From Flavobacterium sp. ENC (GTDB taxonomy: Bacteria > Bacteroidota > Bacteroidia > Flavobacteriales > Flavobacteriaceae), in contig NZ_JAJMOY010000013.1 of the NCBI RefSeq assembly GCF_020991415.1, forward strand, positions 1-64,000: a DNA stretch of 64,000 bases. Direction: 5' to 3'. The notes under the pieces are model-generated. The model made no database searches, was not told the DNA's origin, and saw only the letters and a program-made list of their open reading frames with translations. Each line of letters begins with the position of its first letter. Position 1 is the stretch's first letter. Both the position numbers and the translations under genes were made by a program. This document shows, piece after piece, positions 52,226 to 61,245 of the stretch.

Positions 52226-52936
52226 CTTTTCTTCCATCGCGAAACTTCTTGAGGGATGGTAGATATACAAACATGATTTATTTTTGATTACTTCAATAAT
52301 CTTATTCGTCAATTCAACAGGAAGAGCGGGACATCCCTGACTTCTTCCTAATCTTTTATTATTATTGATAAAAGATTCCGATACATAATCAGCACCATGA
52401 ACAACTACACCTCTTTCGCGTGCATTGTCATTAACGCCTCTTTCCAAACCATCTAAACGCAATGAAGCACCATGTTTTCCCTGATAAATCTCACCAGTGG
52501 CATAAAAGCCCAAGCTGCTTTTGAAAGATGAATTTAAATTTGAAAATGTTGAAGCAAATTCTTCTCCCGTATTTCTTCCGTGAGCAACCAGAGACTGAAA
52601 CAAAATTGTATTAGTAGTAAGATCAATCACCCAAAGACGTTTGGTGTTTGATGATAAACTAAAATCAATTAATGTTAAAATATCTTTCTGAACAACACCT
52701 TTCTCTTTCAATAAGTAAAAACCTTTTAAAGCTTCAGAGAAAGTCCTAAGTTCCGGTAACGAAAAATTGTTGGTTTTCAATGTGCTGTACACACTTTCAA
52801 TTTTACTGTCGATTGCCAGTTTTTCAACCTTAGCAATACTCTTTGTAGTTACCTTTTTTAATTCGATTGTGTTTTTTGAATCTTTACCAAAAGACAATAG
52901 TAAAAACACCAATAATGGATAAATTTTGTAAATCAT
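52214..52936 (-). CDS. Murein L,D-transpeptidase catalytic-domain protein
   Basis: A 240-residue exported protein (signal about 1-16). The catalytic domain is of the kind with His180 in GVVVHGADYVSESF and Cys202 in LGRSQGCPALPVE, the Cys being followed by PALP rather than VRI as in classical YkuD. It resembles the family named 'murein L,D-transpeptidase catalytic domain'. The last 12 bases overlap the convergent YcbB-like gene at the 3' end. The two enzymes are not close homologues, so this is not a recent duplication. Confidence 0.85.
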   Translation of the reverse strand: MIYKIYPLLVFLLLSFGKDSKNTIELKKVTTKSIAKVEKLAIDSKIESVYSTLKTNNFSLPELRTFSEALKGFYLLKEKGVVQKDILTLIDFSLSSNTKRLWVIDLTTNTILFQSLVAHGRNTGEEFASTFSNLNSSFKSSLGFYATGEIYQGKHGASLRLDGLERGVNDNARERGVVVHGADYVSESFINNNKRLGRSQGCPALPVELTNKIIEVIKNKSCLYIYHPSRSFAMEEKLIS

Positions 52937-53157
52937 TGAATTCCTTTAGGTTAATAATAAATTTGGGTAAGGCAAAAGTATAAAAAAAATGCAGGGGACA
53001 AAATAAAAGTCTGTAAATCAGTGCATTTTTGTTTAAACTTTAACAATTCTGAAACAAAAAATTAGCAAAAAAGCAGAAAAAACTATTTTTTACAAGATAT
53101 TTACTTACAAAAATTAAAATCAACATTTAAATTCTATAACTTTTTCTGAAAATAGTA

Positions 53158-53165
53158 TAAATTTG
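53158..53165 (+). promoter_or_regulatory. -7 element upstream of the DUF5916 gene
   Basis: TAAATTTG matches TAnnTTTG, giving a leader of about 95 bases that contains an imperfect hairpin (AAAAGATTGTC with GACAGTCTTTT, 53204-53235). The rest of the 52937-53264 spacer is AT-rich without a visible gene. Confidence 0.4.
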
Positions 53166-53264
53166 TTTTCTGATAATACTCTAGATTAAAGTGTAACAAT
53201 TATGAAAAAAGATTGTCTATTAGTCCGACAGTCTTTTATCTCAAAAATTACGTTTTAAAACCTC

Positions 53265-55691
53265 ATGAAAAATTTAGTCCTTTTTACCCTTTTTCTTTCT
53301 TCATTGTGCTCTTACAGCCAAAAGAAAACTTTGCAGGCACAGCAAATTTCGCAAAGTGTTTCAATAGATGGAAAATTAGAGGAACCGGAATGGAAAAATG
53401 CGGCTATAGCTTCAGATTTTGTGATGTTTGACCCAGACAACGGAAAACCAATTCCCGAGGGAAGAAGAACGGAAGTAAAAGTTTTATATAATAATGACGC
53501 CCTTTATATTGGTGCCGTTATGTACGACGATGAACCTGCCAAAATATTAAAAGAAATTTCACAAAGGGACAATTTTGGAACGGCAGATATTTTTGGCGTT
53601 TTTATAAACGGTTTTAATGACGGTCAGCAAAACTTTGAATTTTTTGTATCTGCTGCCGATGTACAGGGAGACTGCATCATGACAGATGCCAATGGTGAAG
53701 ATTACTCATGGGATGCTATCTGGATCAGTAAAGCAGTACTGACAGCTACAGGATGGACGGTGGAAATAAAAATTCCATACGCGGCTTTGCGTTTTTCAGA
53801 AGAGAACAAACAGACCTGGGGGATTAATTTTTTCAGGGAAATAAAAAGGGAACGAAAAAAATATACATGGAGCTTAATTGATACCAAAATTGGCACTTTT
53901 ACACAACAAAACGGGAATCTCGAAGGAATTGAAAACATCAAACCTCCTACCAGGTTGTTTCTTATGCCTTATGCTTCCTATTATCTGAATGCTGCTGATG
54001 GCCAGAAAACGTATGGCACTATGAAAGGCGGAATGGATATCAAATACGGTATTAATGATGCTTTTACGCTTGACGCCATCCTGATTCCTGATTTTGGACA
54101 GGCAAAATACGATGATCAGATTTTAAATCTGGGGCCGTTTGAACAACAATTCAACGAAAACAGAGCTTTTTTTACCGAAGGAACAGACCTTTTTAATAAA
54201 GGAAAGATGTTTTATTCAAGAAGGATTGGCGGCAAACCTTCTGTTGAACCGGATTTAAAGGATAATGAAGAAATAATTGAAAATCCGCAAAGTGTAAATC
54301 TTATTAATGCTTTGAAAGTTTCCGGAAGAACCAAAAAAGGACTTGGAGTCGGGATTTTAAATGCCGTAACAGAAAAAACATTTGCGACGATAAAAGATAC
54401 CATAACAGGCGAAACCAGAAAAGCTATCGTAGAACCTTTAATGAATTATAATGTTCTGGTACTCGATCAGCGATTTCGTAAAAACTCTTCGGTAACCTTT
54501 ATCAATACCAATGTGACGCGAAATGGTCATTTCAGGGATTCGAATGTCTCCGGTCTGGCCTGGGATTTAAATACAAAAGCAAATACTTATAATCTATCCG
54601 GAAACGTCAAGTTCAGCACAATCAATGATACTGAAGACACAAAGGGACTTTATTCCACCATTGGATTTGCAGAAACAAGCGGAAAATACCGCTATAGCGT
54701 AGGAACGGATTTTGTTACTAAAAACTTTGATCCAAACGATCTGGGAATTAATTTCTACACCAATTATTACAACTTTTACGGAAATGCCAATTACAGGATT
54801 TTAAACCCGACAAAGCTTTTCAATAGTTTTAAACTCAATTACAATATGTATGCTGAGTTTAATAAAGAATCCGGAAAAGTTCAGGAAAGCGACATAAACG
54901 TCAATCTTAACCTGACAACCGTTAAAAACAATTATTATGGAACGGGAATAACCGTTTATACAAAAGGAAATGATTATTACGAACCAAGGGCTGATAACAG
55001 GTACGTCATTATTCCGGCAAAAATAGAAACATGGGGAAGTATTTCTACCAATTACAACCACAAATTCGCCCTGGATTTAAATCCTTCTATCACCGTTTTT
55101 GATGAAAACGAACGAATGGATTATGGTTTTGACATTGGTCCGAGATATCGTTTCAGCGACAAGCTTCTCTTAACGTATACTTTTAGCTTTTTCAGGAAAA
55201 ACAACAATAAAGGATACATTGACAGTTTTGACAATGATGACAATGAAAACACACCGGATGCTATTGTTTTTGCCAACAGAAACGTAATTACCTACTCTAA
55301 TATGTTAGGAGGGAAATATGCTTTAAACAGTACCATGACACTAAATCTGTCTGTTCGCCAATATTGGTCTTATGCGGAGAACAAAGACATTCTGCAACTG
55401 GAATCTGACGGAACCTTAACCCCATATTCGCAATACACCACCAATAAAAATTCAAGTTTTTATTCGTGGAATACCGATTTATCTTATTCGTGGTGGTTTG
55501 CTCCGGGAAGTCAGCTTTCTGTTCTCTATCGAAATAACGCTTCTAATTTTGAACGTGTTATTGATAAGGAATTCAAATCGAGCGTTACCAATTTACTGAA
55601 TAATGATGCGCTAAAACACATTTTTTCTGTAAGTGTCAAATATTTTATTGACTATAATGCTGTTAAAAATAAGATTAGAAACAGAGCTTAG
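53265..55691 (+). CDS. DUF5916 outer-membrane protein with CBM9-like domain
   Basis: An 808-residue exported protein (signal about 1-19, ending CSYSQ). The N-terminal domain (about 25-220) is a CBM9-like carbohydrate-binding fold: SVSIDGKLEEPEWKNAAIAS, VLYNNDALYIGAVMYDDEP, WTVEIKIPYAALRFSEENKQ and WGINFFREIKRERKK. The rest is a DUF5916 outer-membrane barrel with alternating strands, ending HIFSVSVKYFIDYN. The family is common in Bacteroidetes, often annotated as a glycosyl-hydrolase-like or membrane protein, with no proven activity. Monocistronic. Confidence 0.88.
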   Translation: MKNLVLFTLFLSSLCSYSQKKTLQAQQISQSVSIDGKLEEPEWKNAAIASDFVMFDPDNGKPIPEGRRTEVKVLYNNDALYIGAVMYDDEPAKILKEISQRDNFGTADIFGVFINGFNDGQQNFEFFVSAADVQGDCIMTDANGEDYSWDAIWISKAVLTATGWTVEIKIPYAALRFSEENKQTWGINFFREIKRERKKYTWSLIDTKIGTFTQQNGNLEGIENIKPPTRLFLMPYASYYLNAADGQKTYGTMKGGMDIKYGINDAFTLDAILIPDFGQAKYDDQILNLGPFEQQFNENRAFFTEGTDLFNKGKMFYSRRIGGKPSVEPDLKDNEEIIENPQSVNLINALKVSGRTKKGLGVGILNAVTEKTFATIKDTITGETRKAIVEPLMNYNVLVLDQRFRKNSSVTFINTNVTRNGHFRDSNVSGLAWDLNTKANTYNLSGNVKFSTINDTEDTKGLYSTIGFAETSGKYRYSVGTDFVTKNFDPNDLGINFYTNYYNFYGNANYRILNPTKLFNSFKLNYNMYAEFNKESGKVQESDINVNLNLTTVKNNYYGTGITVYTKGNDYYEPRADNRYVIIPAKIETWGSISTNYNHKFALDLNPSITVFDENERMDYGFDIGPRYRFSDKLLLTYTFSFFRKNNNKGYIDSFDNDDNENTPDAIVFANRNVITYSNMLGGKYALNSTMTLNLSVRQYWSYAENKDILQLESDGTLTPYSQYTTNKNSSFYSWNTDLSYSWWFAPGSQLSVLYRNNASNFERVIDKEFKSSVTNLLNNDALKHIFSVSVKYFIDYNAVKNKIRNRA

Positions 55692-55807
55692 CCTGAATTA
55701 ATTTTAAAAAATAAAGACTTCTATAATTAAATTAGTATTTTTAAATACAGTTCATTTTATAAAATACAATTGTAACCTGAGCTTAACGCTGCATTTTATA
55801 AATGGTT

Positions 55808-55815
55808 TATCTTTG
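55808..55815 (+). promoter_or_regulatory. -7 element of gpmI
   Basis: TATCTTTG matches TAnnTTTG and lies 16 bases before the ATG at 55832. It supports that start over the ATG at 55802, which lies upstream of the promoter. Confidence 0.6.
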
Positions 55816-55831
55816 TAGAAAACAAAAAATA

Positions 55832-57349
55832 ATGAACAAGAAAGTAATCCTTATGATTTTAGACGGTTGGGGAAAATCTCCTGACCCTAAAGTATCTGCA
55901 ATAGACAATGCAAATGTTCCTTTTATAAACAGTCTTTACCGAAATTATCCCAGTGCCCAACTTAGAACTGATGGTTTGAACGTCGGTTTACCTGAAGGAC
56001 AAATGGGAAACAGTGAAGTAGGTCATATGAATCTTGGAGCAGGAAGAATTGTATACCAGGATTTAGCCAAAATAAATTTAGCGGTAGCACACCAGACACT
56101 TGCCAAAGAACAGGTTCTTGTTGACGCTTTTACTTATGCTAAGGAAAACAATAAAAAAGTACATTTTTTAGGATTAGTTTCAGATGGAGGTGTTCACTCC
56201 CATACGTCCCACCTGCGCGGCTTAATTGATGCTTCACAGGAATATGGTTTACAAAATGTTTTTGTTCATGCTTTTACAGATGGTCGTGATGTTGACCCGA
56301 AATCGGGAGCAAAATACATTCATGACTTAGAAGATTATATTAAAGATACTCCGGTAAAAATCGCCTCCATCATCGGTCGTTATTATTCGATGGATCGTGA
56401 CAAGCGATGGGAACGTGTAAAACTAGCCTATGATTTGCTGGTAAATGCTAAAGGAACCCCGTCTCATAATGCGGTTGCAAGTATTCTGGACAGTTATGCC
56501 AACCACGTAACGGATGAATTCATTGAACCAATTGTGATGGTTGATGAGCAGGAACAGCCGCTGGCAACTATTATCGAAGGTGATGTTGTCATTTTCTTCA
56601 ATTTCAGAACCGACAGGGGACGAGAACTAACAGAAGCTTTATCGCAACAAGACTTTCACGAGCAAAACATGCACAAAATAAACTTGTATTATGTTACGCT
56701 TACCAACTACGATGAAACGTACCAAAACGTAAAGGTGGTTTACAATAAAGACAATATTACCGAGACGCTGGGTGAAGTTTTAGAGAAAGCGGGCAAAAAA
56801 CAGATTCGTATTGCCGAAACAGAAAAATATCCACACGTGACCTTTTTCTTTTCGGGAGGACGAGAAACTCCTTTTGAAGGCGAATCCAGAATTTTAAGAA
56901 ACTCTCCAAAAGTAGCGACTTATGATTTACAGCCTGAAATGAGTGCTTACGAGCTTAAAGATGCACTTGTTCCTGAATTAAATAAAGGCGAGGTAGATTT
57001 TGTCTGCCTGAATTTCGCTAACGGTGATATGGTGGGACATACCGGAATTATGAGCGCTGCAATTCTGGCTTGTGAAGCTGTTGATGCCTGTGTAAAAGGA
57101 GTTATCGAAGCTGCTTTGGCCAATGATTATACTACAATTGTTATTGCCGATCACGGAAATTGCGAAACAATGATTAATCCTGACGGAAGTCCAAATACCG
57201 CACACACCACAAATCCGGTGCCAATTATTTTGGTTGACAAACAGCTGAAAAACATCAACGACGGTGTTTTAGGAGACATTGCTCCAACTATTTTAGAGTT
57301 AATGGGTGTTCAGCAACCAGCTGCTATGACTTGTCATTCGCTATTGTAA
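55832..57349 (+). CDS. gpmI: 2,3-bisphosphoglycerate-independent phosphoglycerate mutase GpmI
   Basis: A 505-residue two-metal enzyme of glycolysis and gluconeogenesis interconverting 3- and 2-phosphoglycerate. The start is at 55832 (MNKKVILMILDGWG) because the promoter element lies downstream of the other ATG. The metal/phospho-Ser site is GQMGNSEVGHMNLGAGR near 57-73; HTDGRDVDP-like AFTDGRDVDPKSG is near 148-160; the C-terminal metal ligands are in VIADHGNCETM near 437-447. It is followed by a terminator at 57368. Confidence 0.97.
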   Translation: MNKKVILMILDGWGKSPDPKVSAIDNANVPFINSLYRNYPSAQLRTDGLNVGLPEGQMGNSEVGHMNLGAGRIVYQDLAKINLAVAHQTLAKEQVLVDAFTYAKENNKKVHFLGLVSDGGVHSHTSHLRGLIDASQEYGLQNVFVHAFTDGRDVDPKSGAKYIHDLEDYIKDTPVKIASIIGRYYSMDRDKRWERVKLAYDLLVNAKGTPSHNAVASILDSYANHVTDEFIEPIVMVDEQEQPLATIIEGDVVIFFNFRTDRGRELTEALSQQDFHEQNMHKINLYYVTLTNYDETYQNVKVVYNKDNITETLGEVLEKAGKKQIRIAETEKYPHVTFFFSGGRETPFEGESRILRNSPKVATYDLQPEMSAYELKDALVPELNKGEVDFVCLNFANGDMVGHTGIMSAAILACEAVDACVKGVIEAALANDYTTIVIADHGNCETMINPDGSPNTAHTTNPVPIILVDKQLKNINDGVLGDIAPTILELMGVQQPAAMTCHSLL

Positions 57350-57367
57350 AAACACTTTTTGAAGTAT

Positions 57368-57405
57368 AAAAAAAGAGACAAGTCTTATGATTTGTCTCTT
57401 TTTTG
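57368..57405 (+). terminator. Terminator of gpmI
   Basis: AAAAAGAGACAA pairs with TTTGTCTCTTTTTT around a short loop, with a T run after it. Confidence 0.85.
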
Positions 57406-57416
57406 TTTTTTATCTT

Positions 57417-57477
57417 GCCCAGAGCGAAGTTGAAGGCCTGTAACACAGAAAGGGCTTCGACTCCGCTCAGCCTGACA
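57417..57477. repeat. Inverted pair of dispersed repeats (GAGCGAAGT type)
   Basis: 57417-57437 (GCCCAGAGCGAAGTTGAAGGC) and 57452-57477 (GGGCTTCGACTCCGCTCAGC) are inverted, diverged copies of the word at 28249-28575. They lie between convergent gpmI and the DUF445 gene. Confidence 0.7.
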
Positions 57478-57499
57478 TTCGTGTTTTAGAATAAAGTTA

Positions 57500-58753
57500 T
57501 TAAACCAAAAAATAGTGATACATCCATTCTACACTATAAATGACGATACCGATTAATCCTCCCACTAGCGTACCGTTGATTCTTATATACTGAAGATCTT
57601 TTCCTATTTCCAATTCTAATTTTTCCGAAACTTCTTTTCCGTCCCAGCTTTTCACTGTCGAGGAGATCAGGTCGCCGATTACTTTTTTGTTATTCAAAAG
57701 AACCGACAACAAATCGTTTTTGATGAAATTATTGATCTTGTCAATCATCACGGCATCTTCTCTCAGTCCGTTTCCAAAACTCTGAATCAAACCGGAAATA
57801 TTATTTTTAATGGAAGACTCATCCCCTTTCTCCAAATCATTTGTGATGGACAACTTAATCTCATCCCAAATTCCGTTAATATAATCCTGAACTTCTTTTT
57901 TTCCTGCAAAATCAAGAATCATATTATTGATTTTCACTCTCATCTCTTCCGAATTTTTGACTTTATCCAGAAAATTATAAACGTATTCATCTATTTTAAT
58001 CCTAATGTCACTTTCAGGATTTTTAGCTTCATCCAGAAACTCCTGCAATCCGTTAAAAATACCTTCTGAAATACTTTTATCCGCTAAACCGAAACTCAAA
58101 AAAGGCGTTGATTCTTTTACTTTTTTTCGAATAAGATCTTTATTATTACTCAATTCTCCGCTCATTACTTCCAGCAGATTGGTCAGCAGCTGGTCTTTTA
58201 CATTTCCTTTCTGTAAAGGCTCTAAAGCCAGTGCAACCCAGTTTCCAAAATTTATAGATTGTAGTTTTGCAGCAAATTGTACCTGGATAAATCTTTTGAC
58301 GTCTTCATCTTTGATCGTTTTCAGAACACCGGGGATGATGTTTATGACAACCAAATCGGCAATTTTACCGGCATGTTCTTCCTGCGAAAGCCAATCGGAA
58401 GCTTTGGTGGCAAAGTTGAATTCTTCGAGTTTAATTTCTAATTTTTCACGGTTCAGGAATTCTTCCGAAACAAAATTGCCCAGATTCTCCCCAATCTCAT
58501 TCTTTTTGGTTGGAATGATAGCCGTATGCCAAATGGGAATCCCCAGCGGATGGCGAAATAAGGCCACGACAGCAAACCAATCTGCAATTCCGCCTACCAT
58601 TGCCGCTTCACTAAAAGCCTGTAAGATTGGAATTTTAAAATAAATTGCGACGACAAACAAAAGAACTGCAACACCTAAAAGTGCCAAAGCATTTTGCTTC
58701 ATTTTCCTTAAAGCTCTGACTTTTGATATATCCTGATCTGTAGTAGTTTTCAT
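57500..58753 (-). CDS. DUF445 family membrane protein
   Basis: A 417-residue protein with a hydrophobic N-terminal segment (about 22-38), the DUF445 hallmark MVGGIADWFAVVALFRHPLG near 56-75 followed by IPTKKNEIGENLGNFV, a long helical middle part, and a C-terminal segment NGTLVGGLIGIVIYS near 393-407 that may form a second span. The family (YjiN/YheB-like) has no established role. The gene is monocistronic and convergent with gpmI, with repeats in between. Confidence 0.88.
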   Translation of the reverse strand: MKTTTDQDISKVRALRKMKQNALALLGVAVLLFVVAIYFKIPILQAFSEAAMVGGIADWFAVVALFRHPLGIPIWHTAIIPTKKNEIGENLGNFVSEEFLNREKLEIKLEEFNFATKASDWLSQEEHAGKIADLVVINIIPGVLKTIKDEDVKRFIQVQFAAKLQSINFGNWVALALEPLQKGNVKDQLLTNLLEVMSGELSNNKDLIRKKVKESTPFLSFGLADKSISEGIFNGLQEFLDEAKNPESDIRIKIDEYVYNFLDKVKNSEEMRVKINNMILDFAGKKEVQDYINGIWDEIKLSITNDLEKGDESSIKNNISGLIQSFGNGLREDAVMIDKINNFIKNDLLSVLLNNKKVIGDLISSTVKSWDGKEVSEKLELEIGKDLQYIRINGTLVGGLIGIVIYSVEWMYHYFLV

Positions 58754-58984
58754 GATTATAAACGTTTTTACTACTAATTTACGTTTTTTCTGTCAAATAG
58801 AAAGCCGAAAAGGCTTTGAGTTTTCATCAATTCAATGAGAATTACAAAGGTTTGCCAAGAATTTTACTAATTATCTTAGGTGTAAATTTTGAATGCAATG
58901 CAATTCCTGAAATTCAATTTTTCTATTAATATTCAATTCGCACTAATTCGTGAAATTCGTGACGAAAAATTTATATTAAAATTG

Positions 58985-58992
58985 TACTTTTG
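58985..58992 (+). promoter_or_regulatory. -7 element of map
   Basis: TACTTTTG matches TAnnTTTG and lies 20 bases before the ATG at 59013. The spacer upstream contains CTAATTCGTGAAATTCGTG (58931-58949), a repeat-like word. Confidence 0.5.
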
Positions 58993-59012
58993 CGAACTGA
59001 AAATCCGAAATT

Positions 59013-59831
59013 ATGATTATTGTAAAATCACGTGAAGAAATTGAATTAATGCGCGAAAGTGCCTTAATCGTATCTAAAACATTAGGAATGATTGCCTCTG
59101 AAATCAAAGAAGGCGTTACCACATTATATCTTGACAAATTAGCCGAAGAATTCATTCGTGATCACGGTGCAACACCTAGTTTTTTAGGTTTATATGATTT
59201 CCCGAATTCACTTTGTATGAGTCCGAATGCACAGGTTGTACACGGAATCCCTAACAACACACCTTTAAAAAGCGGTGATGTTATCTCTGTAGATTGCGGT
59301 GCTTATAAAAATGGCTATCACGGAGATCACGCCTATAGTTTTGAAATTGGAGAGGTTGCTCCGGAAACTAAAAAGCTTTTACAAATTACCAAAGAATCAC
59401 TATACGTTGGTATCAGGGAATTTAAAGCCGGAAATCGCGTAGAAGATGTTGGAAATGCGATTCAAAAATATACGGAATCCCATGGTTACGGAGTTGTACG
59501 TGAATTGGTAGGTCATGGTTTAGGGCAGAAAATGCACGAAGAGCCGGAAATGCCAAACTACGGAAAACGTGGACGCGGAAAACTTTTCGTGGAAGGAATG
59601 GTTGTTGCTATCGAACCGATGATCAACATGGGAACCAGAAACATCAAACAACTAAAAGACGGCTGGACAATCCTGACTGCCGACGGAAAACCAAGCGCCC
59701 ATTTCGAACACGACGTTGCCCTGATTGACGGAAAACCGGAAATTTTATCGACTTTCTATTACATCTATAAAGCTTTAGGGATCGAAAGTACTGAAGAAGA
59801 TGAATTTAGAAAAGTGCCTTTAGTACTATAG
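59013..59831 (+). CDS. map: Type I methionine aminopeptidase
   Basis: A 272-residue enzyme that removes the N-terminal Met from new proteins. Metal ligands are in GDVISVDCGAYKNGYHGDHA (the two Asp, about 89-108), GHGLGQKMHEEPEMP near 169-183 (His), VVAIEPMINMGT near 200-211 (Glu) and FEHDVALI (Glu) near 230. The substrate His is in NAQVVHGIPN near 79. No N-terminal zinc-finger domain. It is followed after 68 bases by the GxxExxY cassette on the same strand. Confidence 0.96.
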   Translation: MIIVKSREEIELMRESALIVSKTLGMIASEIKEGVTTLYLDKLAEEFIRDHGATPSFLGLYDFPNSLCMSPNAQVVHGIPNNTPLKSGDVISVDCGAYKNGYHGDHAYSFEIGEVAPETKKLLQITKESLYVGIREFKAGNRVEDVGNAIQKYTESHGYGVVRELVGHGLGQKMHEEPEMPNYGKRGRGKLFVEGMVVAIEPMINMGTRNIKQLKDGWTILTADGKPSAHFEHDVALIDGKPEILSTFYYIYKALGIESTEEDEFRKVPLVL

Positions 59832-59836
59832 TTATT

Positions 59837-60338
59837 CCGCAGAGATTCACAAAGATATACGCCAAGATTCGCAAAATTATTTATTTATAAGCTTTTAAAA
59901 TGTATGAAGAGAACACCGAATCCCGTGAAGAAATAGATGCAATTAGCTATAAAATTATTGGTTTAGCAATTGAAGTACATAAACAGCTAGGTCCCGGTTT
60001 ATTAGAATCCGCTTACCAGGAATGCCTGTATTATGAAATTGTAAATTCCGGTTTGCTTGTTGAAAAACAAAAAGCATTACCTATAATTTATAAAGATATA
60101 AAACTCGATCATGGATACAGGATTGATTTACTGATCGAAGACAAGATAGTTATTGAATTAAAAACAGTAGAAGCATTTACAGATGTACATTTTGCCCAAA
60201 TTTTAACCTATTTAAAGCTTGGTAATTATCCGTTAGGCCTGCTTATTAATTTTGACTCAAAAATTTTAAAAAACAATATAAAAAGATTTATAAACACTTT
60301 GTGAAGCTCTGTGCTAACTTTGTGAAACTCTGTGAAAC
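59837..60338. repeat. Inverted-repeat-flanked cassette containing the GxxExxY gene
   Basis: The left arm 59837-59854 (CCGCAGAGATTCACAAAG) faces two right arms in tandem, 60297-60314 and 60318-60338 (CTTTGTGAAGCTCTGTGC and CTTTGTGAAACTCTGTG). Left and first right arm match in 15 of 17 aligned positions. The right arm overlaps the GxxExxY stop codon. The gene-less element at 43421-43505 uses the same arms. Confidence 0.75.
59900..60304 (+). CDS. GxxExxY protein (PD-(D/E)XK nuclease-like)
   Basis: A 134-residue protein of the GxxExxY family, named from the motif seen here as LGPGLLESAYQECLYYE (about 32-48). The later part has the PD-(D/E)XK pattern with IDLLIEDKIVIELKTVEA near 76-93, the Asp, Glu and Lys being the likely catalytic residues, and a HFAQILTYLKLGNY helix. 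It is related to nucleases, but no activity is proven. It sits alone between map and a methyltransferase, within an inverted-repeat pair, which suggests an independently spreading cassette. Confidence 0.88.
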   Translation: MYEENTESREEIDAISYKIIGLAIEVHKQLGPGLLESAYQECLYYEIVNSGLLVEKQKALPIIYKDIKLDHGYRIDLLIEDKIVIELKTVEAFTDVHFAQILTYLKLGNYPLGLLINFDSKILKNNIKRFINTL

Positions 60339-60343
60339 GTCCC

Positions 60344-61117
60344 ATGAAGAAACTTTTCAAACTAGTACTTAACACAATACCACGCCCATTATTAATTCGT
60401 TTGAGTTACGTGGCGCGTCCGATTTTGGCGCTATCGTTAAAAGGAAATAAATACACTGATCCGATTGACGGAAAAAGTTTCAGGATGTTTTTGCCTTACG
60501 GATATGGCAAACAGCGTCCGAATGTACTTTCGCCGAGCACACTTTCGTTAGAAAGACACCGTTTGCTCTGGCTGTACTTAAACGACCAGACTGATTTTTT
60601 TACGGCCCCTAAGAAAGTGCTCCATTTTGCTCCGGAACAGGCTTTTTATAAAAGATTCCGCAAGCAGAAAAATCTTGACTACACAACGACTGATTTACTT
60701 TCGCCTCTTGCAGATGTAAAAGCAGATATTTGCAATTTACCTTTTAAGGATAACGAATACGATGTGATTTTATGCAATCACGTATTGGAACACATTCCCG
60801 ATGATACCAAAGCCATGCAGGAACTGTATCGTGTGCTAAAACCGGGGGGAATGGCCATCCTTCAGATTCCTCAGGATTTATCAAGAGCAACTACTTTTGC
60901 TGATGATTCTATTACAGATCAAAAAGAACGTGCTGCCATTTTCGGGCAATACGATCACGTTCGCGTGTACGGCCGCGATTATTTTGACAAATTAAGAACT
61001 ATTGGGTTTATCGTAATCGAAGAAGATTATACCAATAAAATTGCACCCGAACTGGTAGAAAAATATTGTCTGGCAAAAGGGGAAATTATTCCGCTTTGCT
61101 TTAAACCGGAGAACTAA
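60344..61117 (+). CDS. Class I SAM-dependent methyltransferase
   Basis: A 257-residue protein started at the ATG at 60344 (MKKLFKLVLNTIPRPLL); the GTG at 60332 lies inside the repeat arm and is less likely. It has a hydrophobic N terminus, then a methyltransferase domain with VLHFAPEQAFYKRFR near 83-97 (in place of the usual glycine loop), DICNLPFKDNEYDVILCNHV near 126-145 and LEHIPDDTKAMQELYRVLKP. The last is typical of the Methyltransf_11 group. Substrate unknown. Its promoter may lie in, or be replaced by, the preceding cassette. Confidence 0.88.
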   Translation: MKKLFKLVLNTIPRPLLIRLSYVARPILALSLKGNKYTDPIDGKSFRMFLPYGYGKQRPNVLSPSTLSLERHRLLWLYLNDQTDFFTAPKKVLHFAPEQAFYKRFRKQKNLDYTTTDLLSPLADVKADICNLPFKDNEYDVILCNHVLEHIPDDTKAMQELYRVLKPGGMAILQIPQDLSRATTFADDSITDQKERAAIFGQYDHVRVYGRDYFDKLRTIGFIVIEEDYTNKIAPELVEKYCLAKGEIIPLCFKPEN

Positions 61118-61137
61118 ACTATCTGACTTTTTTTAAA

Positions 61138-61208
61138 ACCATATAAGTCATGTAAGTTTATTTAAGCCTGAAGCAAAAATTTATAATTCCTTACATCACT
61201 TATATGGT
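61138..61208. repeat. Short inverted repeat of the ACCATATAAGTCATGTAAG type
   Basis: Arms 61138-61156 and 61190-61208 match as reverse complements in 18 of 19 positions around a 33-base loop. They are the same family as 49433-49736. It lies between the methyltransferase stop codon and the helicase start, 37 bases ahead of the latter. Confidence 0.75.
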
Positions 61209-61245
61209 AAAAAAATATTTTCCCAAATTCCAACAGAATTAAACC

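Noticed and set aside
60332..60343. GTG start for the methyltransferase
   Set aside because: The GTG lies in the repeat arm, and the ATG 12 bases later gives a better N terminus.
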